DNA of 64,000 nucleotides. Source: Pontiella desulfatans. Lineage in GTDB: Bacteria > Verrucomicrobiota > Kiritimatiellia > Kiritimatiellales > Pontiellaceae. A program made the position numbers and the translations under genes. Below are positions 52,501 through 60,294 of this stretch, piece after piece. The stretch spans positions 3,162,001-3,226,000 of the forward strand of contig NZ_CAAHFG010000001.1 of assembly GCF_900890425.1 (NCBI RefSeq), given 5' to 3'. Positions within the stretch are counted from its first letter, which is position 1. Each line of letters opens with the position of its first letter. A model generated the notes under the pieces. The model made no database searches. It was not told the DNA's origin and saw only the letters and a list, made by a program, of their open reading frames with translations.

Positions 52501-53245
52501 CCTTTTCTCCATTGGCTTCGTTTTTCACGAAATACCGGGAGTCGCGGAAAAAGAGATGATGCTCCTTGCTCCACAGCAGGTCGTAGGTGGCATGGTATTC
52601 CTGATCCATGAAATCGAGGTATTTCCTTTCGCCTGTGATCCTGGCCATGCGCGCCCAAACCGGCGGCGCCATGAAGAGCGCATCGCACCAGCCCCAACGG
52701 GTATGGGCATCCGTTCCCTTCTTCATTTCCAACGACCCGGTTTTCGGGCTTGCCAAAATCTCATCGAAACGCGCCCGCATCGGCGCAATCTTTTTCGGAT
52801 CGGGCGAATCCTGGTAAAGCGCAAGATAGAAGTGCCCGACCGCGTGGTCATCCGCATTGTATTTACGATTATGCGGCTGCCAGTCGTTGCGCTCGCCGAT
52901 CATGCTCAGCCAATCCGTGTAGGCCTGGCCATCGTCCGCGACCTTCCGCCATTCGTTCATGCCCGCATAAAGCGCGGCGTTGTGCCATTCCAGGTCGTGC
53001 CATTTTTTCGCAAAGGTTAGCGTATACCAATCCGGTTTGAATTCCGGATCCTTCCTGGCCCGCTCGAGCTTCTCCCGTTTATCGGAAGCCACGGCGCGAT
53101 ACTTCACCTGATCCTCGAAGGTTTCCATCTGCCAATCGGCGACCTTTTTCGTGACCGCCTTCACGTCGCCCGGCGTTGGTTTTTCCACTGCAAAGCAGCT
53201 GCCCGCCACGGCAGCTGAAAGAATCATCATCACATAACACTTCAT
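49586..53245 (-). CDS. Triple-domain enzyme: two GH88/105 domains plus BNR_4 propeller
   Basis: A secreted protein of 1219 residues (signal MILSAAVAGSCFA). Two consecutive GH88/105 units (about 25-390 and 395-765) share HDLEWHNAALYAGM/HDLEWHNGALFAGM and RWGWCDALFMAPPVWAR, with the catalytic aspartates in NADDH and WCDAL present in both. The C-terminal 430 residues form a BNR_4-type beta-propeller (FHVRPDGSLLTVYAKHG, NPAFITSSDNGETWGNY), a fold related to ulvan-lyase-like PL24/25 enzymes. The GH domains remove unsaturated uronyl residues left by lyases. A linker contains the FAKATAGKQ palindrome (50865-50890). Starts at 53248 or 53245 are both possible. Confidence 0.88.
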   Translation of the reverse strand: MKCYVMMILSAAVAGSCFAVEKPTPGDVKAVTKKVADWQMETFEDQVKYRAVASDKREKLERARKDPEFKPDWYTLTFAKKWHDLEWHNAALYAGMNEWRKVADDGQAYTDWLSMIGERNDWQPHNRKYNADDHAVGHFYLALYQDSPDPKKIAPMRARFDEILASPKTGSLEMKKGTDAHTRWGWCDALFMAPPVWARMARITGERKYLDFMDQEYHATYDLLWSKEHHLFFRDSRYFVKNEANGEKVFWSRGNGWVFSGLALMIPDLPADWEGRRFYIETFKQMAETLRNTQRDGGTWSMGLLGDPKDYPIPETSGTSFFTHGLAWGINNGLLDRATYEPVVLKAWAALTACVQDDGLLGHVQPVGAAPGESYPDKSEVYGVGAFLAAGTEVYKMVSGGRPTPKQVAQLTKKVADWQIETFEDQLQYRAQSAGTKKSIARYHANPDDPKYDSEWGVRRTANKWHDLEWHNGALFAGMNQWRKVSGDPDAEAFLMKIGKRNDWKLFKRPYNADDHTVGQFYLSLYEETKDPVMLKPTQEQFDWILANPKTGTLEWKAKPTDAHNRWGWCDALFMAPPVWARLAKVTGEKKYLDFMDQEYHATYDLLWDKDDHFFWRDSSYFKKREANGRKLYWARGNGWVFGGLALMIPDLPEEWEGRPFYIDLYKQMAKSLKNCQREDGTWSMGLLGGAEAYPNKETSGTSFYTFGMAWGINNGLLDRATYEPVVLKAWNALTACVTPEGMLAWVQPVGAAPGESFGDKTEVYGIGAFLAAGSEVFKLVGGEVPAFAKATAGKQASGKKSGNQLTTFMKDTGWCWYEDPRAIIHNGKLVVGGISGKNGDAKVGVYDLKADQLLGSTVLYPKFERDDHDSPVFHVRPDGSLLTVYAKHGKEKIHHYHISDPKDYLKWGARKEFHHTYEDKRGATYMNLYTMKDEGLLYCFFRDGQNFNPAFITSSDNGETWGNYTHFITHDIGSRQRPYARYHQVDENTVGISFTDAHPRQYGNSLYYAEFRNGTFYNVDGTTIKELSDGPLVTVQAEKVYKGSEIKEWKGNNHSVSNAAWTVAIEKDAQGNPHIGYTVYHTHDDHHYRIASWDGTKWNDRQIAFGGTCLYPRESSYTGLLAFDPTDPTRVYISTDVDPKTGKSLGGVHEIYAAKIGANDDVGSIEWKQLTFDSTHRNIRPIVVAGGGHKVLMWLGGAPWRNFCDYETDAIGMILERP
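50865..50890. repeat. In-frame GC palindrome coding FAKATAGK
   Basis: CCCGCC...GGCGGG with an inner GCCTT...AAGGC pair. It codes AFAKATAGK in the linker between the second GH105 domain and the propeller. The same peptide string is known to me from other genomes as the translation of a dispersed palindromic repeat. Confidence 0.75.
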
Positions 53246-53284
53246 CATCAATCCCTCAAAGCGTAGGCGAGTTCCGCGAACTCG

Positions 53285-53339
53285 CTCCGCGATCATGGAT
53301 CGCGGCTACATACTCCGCGATCATGGATCGCGGCTACAT
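53285..53339. repeat. Two tandem 27-bp palindromic repeats
   Basis: CTCCGCGATCATGGATCGCG plus GCTACAT occurs at 53285-53311 and 53313-53339. Each unit is an imperfect palindrome around CATG. A short palindrome GCGAGTTCCGCGAACTCGC precedes them. This looks like a REP-type dispersed repeat in the spacer between kduI and the large hydrolase. Confidence 0.85.
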
Positions 53340-53356
53340 TCCCTGGAGCCTATCCC

Positions 53357-54184
53357 CTACTTCAAATCCCCAATGGCAATATGATCCATATCATCAAAGC
53401 GCTGGTTTTCGCCGCCCATGCCCCAGCAGAAGGTATAAGCCTTCGTGCCGCAACCGGAGTGGATCGACCACATCGGCGAAATCACCGCCTGTTCGTTGCC
53501 GACCACAATATGGCGCGTCTCTTCACCCGGCCCCATCATATGGAACACCTTCGATGCTTCGTCGAGTCCGAAATACATATAGACCTCGGTGCGGCGTTCG
53601 TGCGTGTGGCATGGCATGGTGTTCCAGACCGACCCCGGCTCCAGCGCCGTGAAGCCCATCACCAACTGGCAGCTCTTGATGCCGTTCTCGTGGATGTACT
53701 GGTAGATGGTGCGCTTGTTGGCATCTTCCACCGAACCGAGCTCGAGCGCATTGGCATCGGCCTTCTTCGCCTGCGTGGTCGGATACTCGGCATGCGCCGG
53801 ATAGGAGATCAGGTAGAAGCGCGCCGGCTCTTCGCCGCTGACGCTATCGAACACAATTTCCTTCGATCCCCGGCCGATGTAGAGGCCATCGAGGTTTTCC
53901 ATGGTATATTCGGTTCCATCGACCGTCACCGTTCCGTTGCCGCCAATGTTCAGCACGCCCACTTCCCGGCGCTGGCAGAAATAGTCGGAAGCGAGTTCCT
54001 TGCCGGCCTCCAGCTTCAGGCTTCCAACGGTTGGAACCGCGGCGCCAACAATGGAACGCTCCACTTCGCAATAGAGCAGGTTGATCGTTCCGGTTTCAAA
54101 GAGGTTAACCAGAAACGCTTCGCGCAGCTCATCGGTGGTCATCCGCTTATATTCGTTTTTTCCAACAGTGTATCGTACGTCCAT
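53357..54184 (-). CDS. kduI: 5-dehydro-4-deoxy-D-glucuronate isomerase
   Basis: A 275-residue cupin-fold isomerase. LGVLNIGGNGTV-like residues and CHTHERRTEVYMYFGLDE hold the zinc-binding histidines; IVVGNEQAVISPMWSIHSGCG and FCWGMGGENQRFDDMD are typical of KduI. It converts the 5-keto-4-deoxyuronate released by GH88/105 enzymes into 3-deoxy-D-glycero-2,5-hexodiulosonate. It lies between the two hydrolase genes. KduD, KdgK and KdgA are not in the window. Confidence 0.95.
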   Translation of the reverse strand: MDVRYTVGKNEYKRMTTDELREAFLVNLFETGTINLLYCEVERSIVGAAVPTVGSLKLEAGKELASDYFCQRREVGVLNIGGNGTVTVDGTEYTMENLDGLYIGRGSKEIVFDSVSGEEPARFYLISYPAHAEYPTTQAKKADANALELGSVEDANKRTIYQYIHENGIKSCQLVMGFTALEPGSVWNTMPCHTHERRTEVYMYFGLDEASKVFHMMGPGEETRHIVVGNEQAVISPMWSIHSGCGTKAYTFCWGMGGENQRFDDMDHIAIGDLK

Positions 54185-54204
54185 AATTCTACTCCGTATT
54201 GATT

Positions 54205-54249
54205 ATTGCGTACTGCGTATTACGTATTTCCTAATACGCAGTACGCAAT
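54205..54249. repeat. 18-bp inverted repeat upstream of kduI
   Basis: ATTGCGTACTGCGTATTA (54205-54222) and TAATACGCAGTACGCAAT (54232-54249) are perfect inverted repeats with a nine-base loop. The sequence resembles dispersed (ACGCAATAC)-type repeats rather than a terminator, since no T run follows. Confidence 0.85.
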
Positions 54250-54267
54250 ATGCAGTATATATATATA

Positions 54268-56664
54268 TTAAAACTCCATGCTCATCATGATTTCACAATC
54301 ATATTCCTGGTAGCGCCTGTATTCACCCGCAAACCAGAAGAGGGCGTTTTCCTTGCCGCGCACAATCACGGGGCGCAGGTGGTTGTTCACCGGGTCGTGC
54401 GTCAGCTGTTCCCACGTCCAACCCCTGGAAGTTTTCGAGCCTTTGAACAACTGATAGACCCGCTTCGGCAACGGTTTTCCAGAGTCTGGAAAAACATCGG
54501 CCGCAATGATGATCTCCTGATCATTTTCCGGATGCAGCGCAATGCCGCCGGCATAGTGCTGCTCCTTCGGATAAAGATTGCTTCCGGCAAATGCGATCTG
54601 TTCGCACGTCCACCGGCCATCCGAAAAACGGGCCGTCCAGTAGCGCATGTCCGTGCCCATCTGCCCGCTGGGCGATGAGATAAACGCACCGAACGGTTGT
54701 CCTTTGGAATCATATTCCAGATCCCACACCCAGCCGCGGCCGTTCGGGGTCGAGCCGTCGAACACCAGCGTCCCCTCCTCCGGCGTCATGGGATCGGCCT
54801 TCAGCTCTTCCAATGTCCGGATAACCGAACCGTCCGACCGGCGGAAGGCGCCATCGGAATAGAACATGTGATACACATTGTTCTGCGTGCAAATGCGTGG
54901 ATGGCCGTCGGTGTAAAGAAGATCGATGCGGTTGCGGCCGTTCGAAGCATACTTGATGTAAGGCCGGTCGTTCCCCTGCCCGATGCGAATCAACTGGATG
55001 GGCTTGCTCCACGATTCCGCTTCGTCGTCGGAAAAAACAAAGTGCGGATTAAAATTGTTGCCCCGGAAAAAGTTGTAGATCCGGCCGTTCTCATCCTCCA
55101 CCCGATGCAGATTCTGATAGCTCAAGCCCCGTTTGGTTTCCACCACCTCGAAGCTTTGCTCATCGCTGGCCTTGGCTTCCTTCCACTGCGAGAGCGTCAG
55201 TTTGCGTTGATAGAACGACTTGGTCATGTTGTGCGTGCCGTAGCAGGCCAGCAGACGCCCATCCTTCAGCGGGAGGAATGCGGCATTGTTGTGGTCGTCC
55301 TTTTGTTCCCTCGAGCTGAGCACCATCTCCTTACGGGCATGGGCGCTGGGCATCTTTTCCAGGCCGAATGCGGTCAGCGCGGTCTTTCCATCGCTCTTCA
55401 CATAGCTCGCATAGAAGACCCCGTTGTGGAACACCACGCGCTCGTCGTTATACCACGTCCATGCGCCGTCGTCGGCCACGGAGCGCGGCTTAAACGGCCT
55501 GAGGATCTCCGCCTGCATCTTTTCCAAGGGTTGGAACTTCAGCATTTCCACTCCGGCCAGGATGAAGGCACCGACGCCATAATCCTTCGTATCCTCGGCT
55601 CGCGCCTCGTGGGGCGACCCGGCCACCAACTGGCACCAGCCCAACCGGCCTTCCGGCGACACGCAGTCCACCAGACCGCACCAGCCACGCATCACTACCG
55701 GCTCAAAATATTTGCGCGGCAGCCAGCCTTCGTTCACGCCCTTGGCCAGGGCATAGACAAAGAACGCGGAGCCGGTCGTCTCCTTCATCTGGTGCCACTC
55801 CGGATCGTTGACGCACGGGCGCCAGAGGCCGTCCCCGCCTTGGTACTTCGCGAGGCTGTATGCGAGGTCGTTAAACAGTTCGATATACTTTGGCCGCATC
55901 GGATCGTCTTCGGCCAAATAGGGAATCAACCTCGCCAGTCCGCCGATCACCCAGCCGTTGCCACGGCCCCAGAACACCTGTTTTCCGTTGGGCGTTTTGA
56001 GTTTTTCGGTCTGCGCCTTGCTGTTGCGATAAAAGAGCTGCTCATCCCGATCGTAGAGGAAGTCGACCGAGTCCCAGTAGAGTTTATGCAGCTGAGCGTA
56101 GTAACGGGCATCGCCCGTTGCCTTGCCCATGCGGGCATAGACCGGCGGCGCCATGTAGAGCGCATCGCACCAGCTCCAGATGTTGCGACCGATGAACGGC
56201 TTGTCCTTCTTCTCCCAATCATGAAGCTCGCCCGGCTTGATCACGTCACGATCCAGCAGCGGCTCGAGCTTCGCCTTCAGGTTGGCCATCTTTTCATCGC
56301 CGCCCTTCAGGAACCAGATATCGAGATAGGTCTGCCCCGGGCAGACATCGTCGGCATGAAACTCATTATTGATATCCCACTCCGAAGCGTCGCTCCACTT
56401 CAGCGCTTGCTGCAGATACCATGCATCTCCGGTCTGTTCAGAGGCTGCCACAAACGACGAGAAAAACGTTCCAACCAGCCAGTTTTTCGTCGGGATGTTT
56501 TTCCCGTACAACCCCAGCTGATACTCCGCCGCTGAGCGGATCGTCGATTCAATCGTCTCCGACCGGAACGCATATTCGTCCAGCTTCGAATATGGCTGCG
56601 CCTCTACAGAGGTTTTAGCCACAAAAAAGCACAAAAAAGCACAAAGGAAACTTCCGACCGTCAC
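54268..56664 (-). CDS. GH88/105 plus BNR_4 beta-propeller enzyme
   Basis: A 798-residue secreted protein (GTG start, GGGG upstream, signal FLCAFLCFFVAKTSVEA). Residues 25-395 form a GH88/105 domain with NNEFHADDVCPGQTYLDIW and WSWCDALYMAPPVYARMG, including the catalytic aspartates. Residues 405-798 form a BNR_4 propeller (SYQNLHRVEDENGRIYNFFRG, NDRPYIKYASNG, TDGHPRICTQNN). It is a simpler version of the 1219-residue protein and sits in the same unit. Its start overlaps the stop of the DUF4861 gene, so the two are coupled. Confidence 0.88.
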   Translation of the reverse strand: MTVGSFLCAFLCFFVAKTSVEAQPYSKLDEYAFRSETIESTIRSAAEYQLGLYGKNIPTKNWLVGTFFSSFVAASEQTGDAWYLQQALKWSDASEWDINNEFHADDVCPGQTYLDIWFLKGGDEKMANLKAKLEPLLDRDVIKPGELHDWEKKDKPFIGRNIWSWCDALYMAPPVYARMGKATGDARYYAQLHKLYWDSVDFLYDRDEQLFYRNSKAQTEKLKTPNGKQVFWGRGNGWVIGGLARLIPYLAEDDPMRPKYIELFNDLAYSLAKYQGGDGLWRPCVNDPEWHQMKETTGSAFFVYALAKGVNEGWLPRKYFEPVVMRGWCGLVDCVSPEGRLGWCQLVAGSPHEARAEDTKDYGVGAFILAGVEMLKFQPLEKMQAEILRPFKPRSVADDGAWTWYNDERVVFHNGVFYASYVKSDGKTALTAFGLEKMPSAHARKEMVLSSREQKDDHNNAAFLPLKDGRLLACYGTHNMTKSFYQRKLTLSQWKEAKASDEQSFEVVETKRGLSYQNLHRVEDENGRIYNFFRGNNFNPHFVFSDDEAESWSKPIQLIRIGQGNDRPYIKYASNGRNRIDLLYTDGHPRICTQNNVYHMFYSDGAFRRSDGSVIRTLEELKADPMTPEEGTLVFDGSTPNGRGWVWDLEYDSKGQPFGAFISSPSGQMGTDMRYWTARFSDGRWTCEQIAFAGSNLYPKEQHYAGGIALHPENDQEIIIAADVFPDSGKPLPKRVYQLFKGSKTSRGWTWEQLTHDPVNNHLRPVIVRGKENALFWFAGEYRRYQEYDCEIMMSMEF

Positions 56665-57536
56665 TACAGCCCCTTTGAAAAGTCAGTCAGGTACGTGTTC
56701 CACTCCTTGGACGTTTTGATTTCGCCGGCCTTTTTCCAGCCGTAGCCAGCATAATACTCCAGCTGCCCGGCGGCGTCGGTTTTGGTGATGATGAGCGCAT
56801 GGTCTTCGAGCGTCTTGCCGGTTTCCAAAAGCTGGAAGTCTGCGATCCGCTTCGGATCAATCACCACGCCCGTTCCCAGCTCCGAATCATCCATCGGTTC
56901 CCAGATGGCCATCCACCCTTTTTCCAGATCCTTGGAAACCAGATCCGTTTTATGATGCCGCACCAGCCCGATGGCAATCGGAAGGTCTGCCGCAATCTTG
57001 CCGTTCTTCTTAAAGGTGGAGGTGGATTTAAACAGGCGATCGCCCAGCTTGATGGAGATTTCCTTCTCTTCGGTGTAGGTGTCGCCGCCGACCTTGTATT
57101 CATAGCTCAGCACAAAGACGGATTCTTCCGGGGTGCACTTGATGACCTTTGAATCGGTGAAAACATTGGAGATTTCCATTTTTCCGTCGATCCAAAGCGC
57201 GAGCCCGCCACAGCCGCGGGAGGAGCCCACCTTGTAGGGATCGTATCCTTCGCCATGATCCTTGTGGTAGGACTTGCCCTCGGTGTTTTCCTTATACCAC
57301 TTGTTGACGATCGGATAATCAACGCGCTTGAGCCAGCAGTCGAACCCACTGTCCTCGCCCTTTTCTTTCAGCGCCGGGCCATAGGCGCGGAAGGCGATCT
57401 TGTCGTTCTCCCACGCGAAGTCGTCCGCGCGCTCCGGAACAAAGCGGCAGAAGGTTGCAGGTTTCGGGGTCTCGGCGCATGCGGCAAACACAACCCCCAG
57501 CAGCGCCACCAACGGAATAAGGATTTTAGTTTTCAT
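56664..57536 (-). CDS. DUF4861 family secreted protein
   Basis: A 290-residue protein starting MKTKILIPLVALLGVVFAAC, a signal peptide ending near a cysteine. FRFVPERADDFAWENDKIAFRAYGP-like opening residues, DCWLKRVDYPIVNKWY and HGEGYDPYKVGSSRGCGGLALW are characteristic of DUF4861. Such proteins occur in uronate and pectin loci near GH88/105 enzymes; a carbohydrate-binding or isomerising role is suspected. It is the first gene of the leftward set. Confidence 0.9.
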   Translation of the reverse strand: MKTKILIPLVALLGVVFAACAETPKPATFCRFVPERADDFAWENDKIAFRAYGPALKEKGEDSGFDCWLKRVDYPIVNKWYKENTEGKSYHKDHGEGYDPYKVGSSRGCGGLALWIDGKMEISNVFTDSKVIKCTPEESVFVLSYEYKVGGDTYTEEKEISIKLGDRLFKSTSTFKKNGKIAADLPIAIGLVRHHKTDLVSKDLEKGWMAIWEPMDDSELGTGVVIDPKRIADFQLLETGKTLEDHALIITKTDAAGQLEYYAGYGWKKAGEIKTSKEWNTYLTDFSKGL

Positions 57537-57612
57537 AGTCCCGTAATTTACTCCGCTTTTTCCGGAACGCAACGGGCCGATTCAACTTTTGCCAAAATTG
57601 TTCAAATATGAA

Positions 57613-57996
57613 CTACACCATCGGCGCGGCGCGGTGGCAGAGCTGGATGGCCAGTCCCCATGGATCGCGCAGCATGGCAAGGGTGTCGCCATGGGGCGTG
57701 GCATCCATCGTCAGCAGGTTTGCGCCTGCATCCATCAGGCGCTCGATGGCCCCCTCGATGTCGTTGCAGATGAACGCCAGATGCAGGATCAGCGGATCCA
57801 TGGAGGCATAGTCGGGGGTTTCGACCGCGGGGTTGTTGTAGATTTCGATCATCACATCGCCCGTTTCGTCCGCCAGGAAACGAACCGGGACAGGCGCGTC
57901 CGCTGAACGCTTAACCGTAAAACCGAAGTGCTCCACGTACCATGCGGCAACGTCCGCCGGTTCCTCAACCTGAAATGCAAAATGTTCGATTTTCAT
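57613..57996 (-). CDS. VOC-family (glyoxalase/dioxygenase fold) protein
   Basis: A 127-residue protein. KIEHFAFQVEEPADVAAWYVEHFGF starts the first beta-alpha-beta-beta-beta unit, and HLAFICNDIEGAIERLMDAGA the second. Metal-binding residues are plausible (H and E) but the substrate is unknown. It lies upstream of the DUF4861 gene, leftward, with AGGAATAAGT before its ATG. It may share control with the carbohydrate genes. Confidence 0.88.
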   Translation of the reverse strand: MKIEHFAFQVEEPADVAAWYVEHFGFTVKRSADAPVPVRFLADETGDVMIEIYNNPAVETPDYASMDPLILHLAFICNDIEGAIERLMDAGANLLTMDATPHGDTLAMLRDPWGLAIQLCHRAAPMV

Positions 57997-58044
57997 ACTT
58001 ATTCCTTTTTGGCAACCCTTGGAGCAAGAGTGATTGAGAGCAAC

Positions 58045-58311
58045 CTAAATTTCAGCATTTTTCACGGCGGAGTTAGCAGCGATGAGCAGCTTCCTCATAC
58101 CCCCCTTAAGCACAACCATTTTGGGGCGTTGGCCTGCAGAGTCCACGTCCGCCCACGTTCCATCGGTTCGCATCGTATCCAGATGGCGCCCGACCACGGT
58201 ATCGCACGTGAACTGTTCGATGCATTGTTTACGGACGATTTCTGCATCGTTCGCAGGGGCCGTAAGGCAGGACAGAAGCAAAGCACATGCAGCAAAGGTA
58301 TTCTTTTCCAT
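58045..58311 (-). pseudogene. Remnant of a secreted polysaccharide lyase (PL8-like N-terminus)
   Basis: An 88-residue frame with a signal sequence (FAACALLLSCLTAPAN). The stretch RTDGTWADVDSAGQRP followed by MRKLLIAANSA recalls the DGTWxDxDYxDQxxxxWxxxxHLxRLLxLA region of chondroitin-AC/PL8-type lyases. Only the N-terminal tip is left; a full enzyme would be about 700-1000 residues. It sits between the VOC gene and the divergent IclR gene. The assignment rests on a short stretch. Confidence 0.5.
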
Positions 58312-58400
58312 GATGGTGCAATTTGCTCCGATTCAATTCCCACCTCAACTTTTGCGTTCAAAAAATTTTACTTTGATTCAAATATGGACAGACTGCACCC

Positions 58401-59159
58401 ATGAACAAATACCACATCCCCAACCTTGGGAAGGCGTGCGAGGTGCAGGAGCTCATCTCCAATACGCCCGGCGGATGCTTGTTGAAGGACATTTCGGCCA
58501 AACTGGATATCCCCCGAACGACCGCGCTCCGCATTACCCAAACCCTGCTGGGAGCCGGCTTTCTTGCAGCAAGCGAAGATGGAAAGCTGACGCTCGGAAC
58601 CACGCTGGTGCAGATTGGCGTGAAGGCGCTCGACAACCTCGATATCCGCGGATTCGCCCGCCCCGCGCTCCAGGCGCTCTCGGCCGACACAGGCGAATCG
58701 TCGCACCTCGCCATGCTCAATGGCGACAAATCGATGCTCGTCGAAGTGGCCGACAGTCCCCACCCCGTTCGCATCGCCTCGCGCCCCGGCACCCTGGTGG
58801 AGTTGCACTGTTCCTCCACCGGCAAGGTTTTCCTGGCCTTCAGCATTCCCGAGCCGGGAACGTTTTGCCAGACGCTCGAGTTTACCCCGCACACCCCAAA
58901 CACGGACACCACGGTGGAAGCCGTGCTAGCCAGCATCGAACAAACCCGCAAACAGGGTTATGCCATGGACGAAGAGGAATATGTCCTCGGCGTACGCTGT
59001 ATTGCCGCGCCCGTCACGAACGCCTTTGGCAAAACCATCGCCGCCGTCGGCATCACCGCCTCCACCAGCACCTTCACCAAGGCAAAGATTTCCACCATGG
59101 CCACCAAGATCAAGGATGCGGCGGCCGAAATTTCCGCAAACATGGGCTTCGAGCACTAG
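58401..59159 (+). CDS. IclR-family transcriptional regulator
   Basis: A 252-residue regulator. The N-terminal winged helix (LGKACEVQELISNTPGGCLLKDISAKLDIPRTTALRI in pieces) precedes the effector domain: ESSHLAMLNGDKSMLVEVAD, HCSSTGKVFLAF, GYAMDEEEYVLGVRCIAAPV. KdgR-type IclR members sense keto-deoxy-gluconate and repress pectin genes. Its position divergent to the uronate locus suggests a similar role. A direct pair of TTTGCGTTC-like bases precedes the gene, too weak to call an operator. Confidence 0.92.
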   Translation: MNKYHIPNLGKACEVQELISNTPGGCLLKDISAKLDIPRTTALRITQTLLGAGFLAASEDGKLTLGTTLVQIGVKALDNLDIRGFARPALQALSADTGESSHLAMLNGDKSMLVEVADSPHPVRIASRPGTLVELHCSSTGKVFLAFSIPEPGTFCQTLEFTPHTPNTDTTVEAVLASIEQTRKQGYAMDEEEYVLGVRCIAAPVTNAFGKTIAAVGITASTSTFTKAKISTMATKIKDAAAEISANMGFEH

Positions 59160-59682
59160 AACCTGGGCCAACACGGCGAGCGGTGCGAAAGGTGGAAGGA
59201 GTGCCCCGCCACGGATGGGCGAGCACACGCATTCCCCAACCAACCGCTTCAATCCTGCCCTTCAAGAGAAGCATCATCGACTCGAAGCCGGGAGCAAATC
59301 ATCATACTTGCATAAGTATGATATTCACTATTTTTTTGGGTTTACTTAGATTTTTATGGGAGCAATCCATAGCTCATGTGCCAACGGCACATTTTTCCCC
59401 ACACAATTCCACGAAGAACCTTCTTTTCAAGGATCGGAACCGGTCCCTCCAAATGTGGAGCGGGTTTTCTTGCCTGCTCATGGCCGGGATGGGCAGACAG
59501 GAAAGCCTGCCCGCGTGGCGGCGGGCGGCTCGGATGGAACCTCGCCCTCCACACAGAGTCTTGAGATTCATGAACCTAAATGCGGGAAAGGAATCACCAC
59601 GAAACTTTTGCCTCCATGGACGGATCAAAAAAAAAGCCACCCTGTTCAAGGATGGCCCATGTTGTCTTCCGAAAAGATCCGT
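59160..59682. other. Intergenic region with three hairpins
   Basis: Gene-free. ATCATACTT-GCAT-AAGTATGAT near 59303-59325, then ATGTGCC-AAC-GGCACAT with a T run at 59376-59397, which should terminate the rightward iclR transcript. On the minus strand GCCATCC...GGGTGGC with nine T (59626-59656) terminates the thioredoxin gene. Between them, GGGCAGACAGGAAAGCCTGC is a short palindrome of dispersed type. Confidence 0.75.
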
Positions 59683-60135
59683 CTACTTTTCCGGTTTGAC
59701 GTCGGCAATGAGTTTCTTGACGTGCGTGACGTAGGCTTCGGGACCGCCGGCCTGGTATCCGGTCTTAGCCACGGTTTCCCCATCGGGTCCGAGAATGAAG
59801 ACGGTCGGGAATCCGCGAACGCCGAATTTCTTGGACAGCTCCTCGTTCTGCTTCTGGAGGGCGCTGCTTTGCTTGGACTTGTCGCGCGGGAAATCGGCCA
59901 AGACCAGCACCAGGTTGTCTTTTGCATAATCCTTGAAAGCCTGCTTCGAGAAGACCTCCTTATCGAGCTTGATGCACCATCCGCACCAGTCGGACCCGCT
60001 GAAATCAATCAGGATGTGCCGTTTTTGTTCCTTTGCCAGCTCCTTGGCTTTTTCAAAGTCGGTCATCCAACCGTCCGCCGCAAACGCCCCGGCGCTGATT
60101 GCCACCGCCGCTATTACCATCAACCATTTCTTCAT
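59683..60135 (-). CDS. Secreted thioredoxin-fold protein
   Basis: A 150-residue protein with a signal peptide (VIAAVAISAGAFA) and a thioredoxin domain carrying the SDWCGWCIKLDKEVF active site. FSKKFGVRGFPTVFILGP is the cis-proline strand. It is probably a periplasmic disulfide oxidoreductase or DsbD-gamma-like. GGGAGG precedes the ATG. It stands alone, with its own terminator. Confidence 0.9.
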   Translation of the reverse strand: MKKWLMVIAAVAISAGAFAADGWMTDFEKAKELAKEQKRHILIDFSGSDWCGWCIKLDKEVFSKQAFKDYAKDNLVLVLADFPRDKSKQSSALQKQNEELSKKFGVRGFPTVFILGPDGETVAKTGYQAGGPEAYVTHVKKLIADVKPEK

Positions 60136-60241
60136 GCTGCCCTCCTGGGGGGATTAGTATTTTTCACCAAACAACCGACTGCCAGTTCATAAGATACATC
60201 ATTAACGACAGCCTATCGGGCAATATGTTCATTTGCGATAC

Positions 60242-60274
60242 AAAAAAAAGCCGCCCCGAAGGACGGCTTTTTTT
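60242..60274 (-). terminator. Rho-independent terminator of aldolase gene
   Basis: AAAAAAAAGCCGCCC and GGACGGCTTTTTTT form a stem with one mismatch. The T run works on both strands. Confidence 0.8.
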
Positions 60275-60294
60275 GCAACCCATCTGAAAACAGA

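Noticed and set aside
51002-53020. 672-codon plus-strand frame opposite the GH105-GH105 gene
   Set aside because: It is antisense to a protein with clear duplicated domains and catalytic motifs; composition is typical of a shadow frame.
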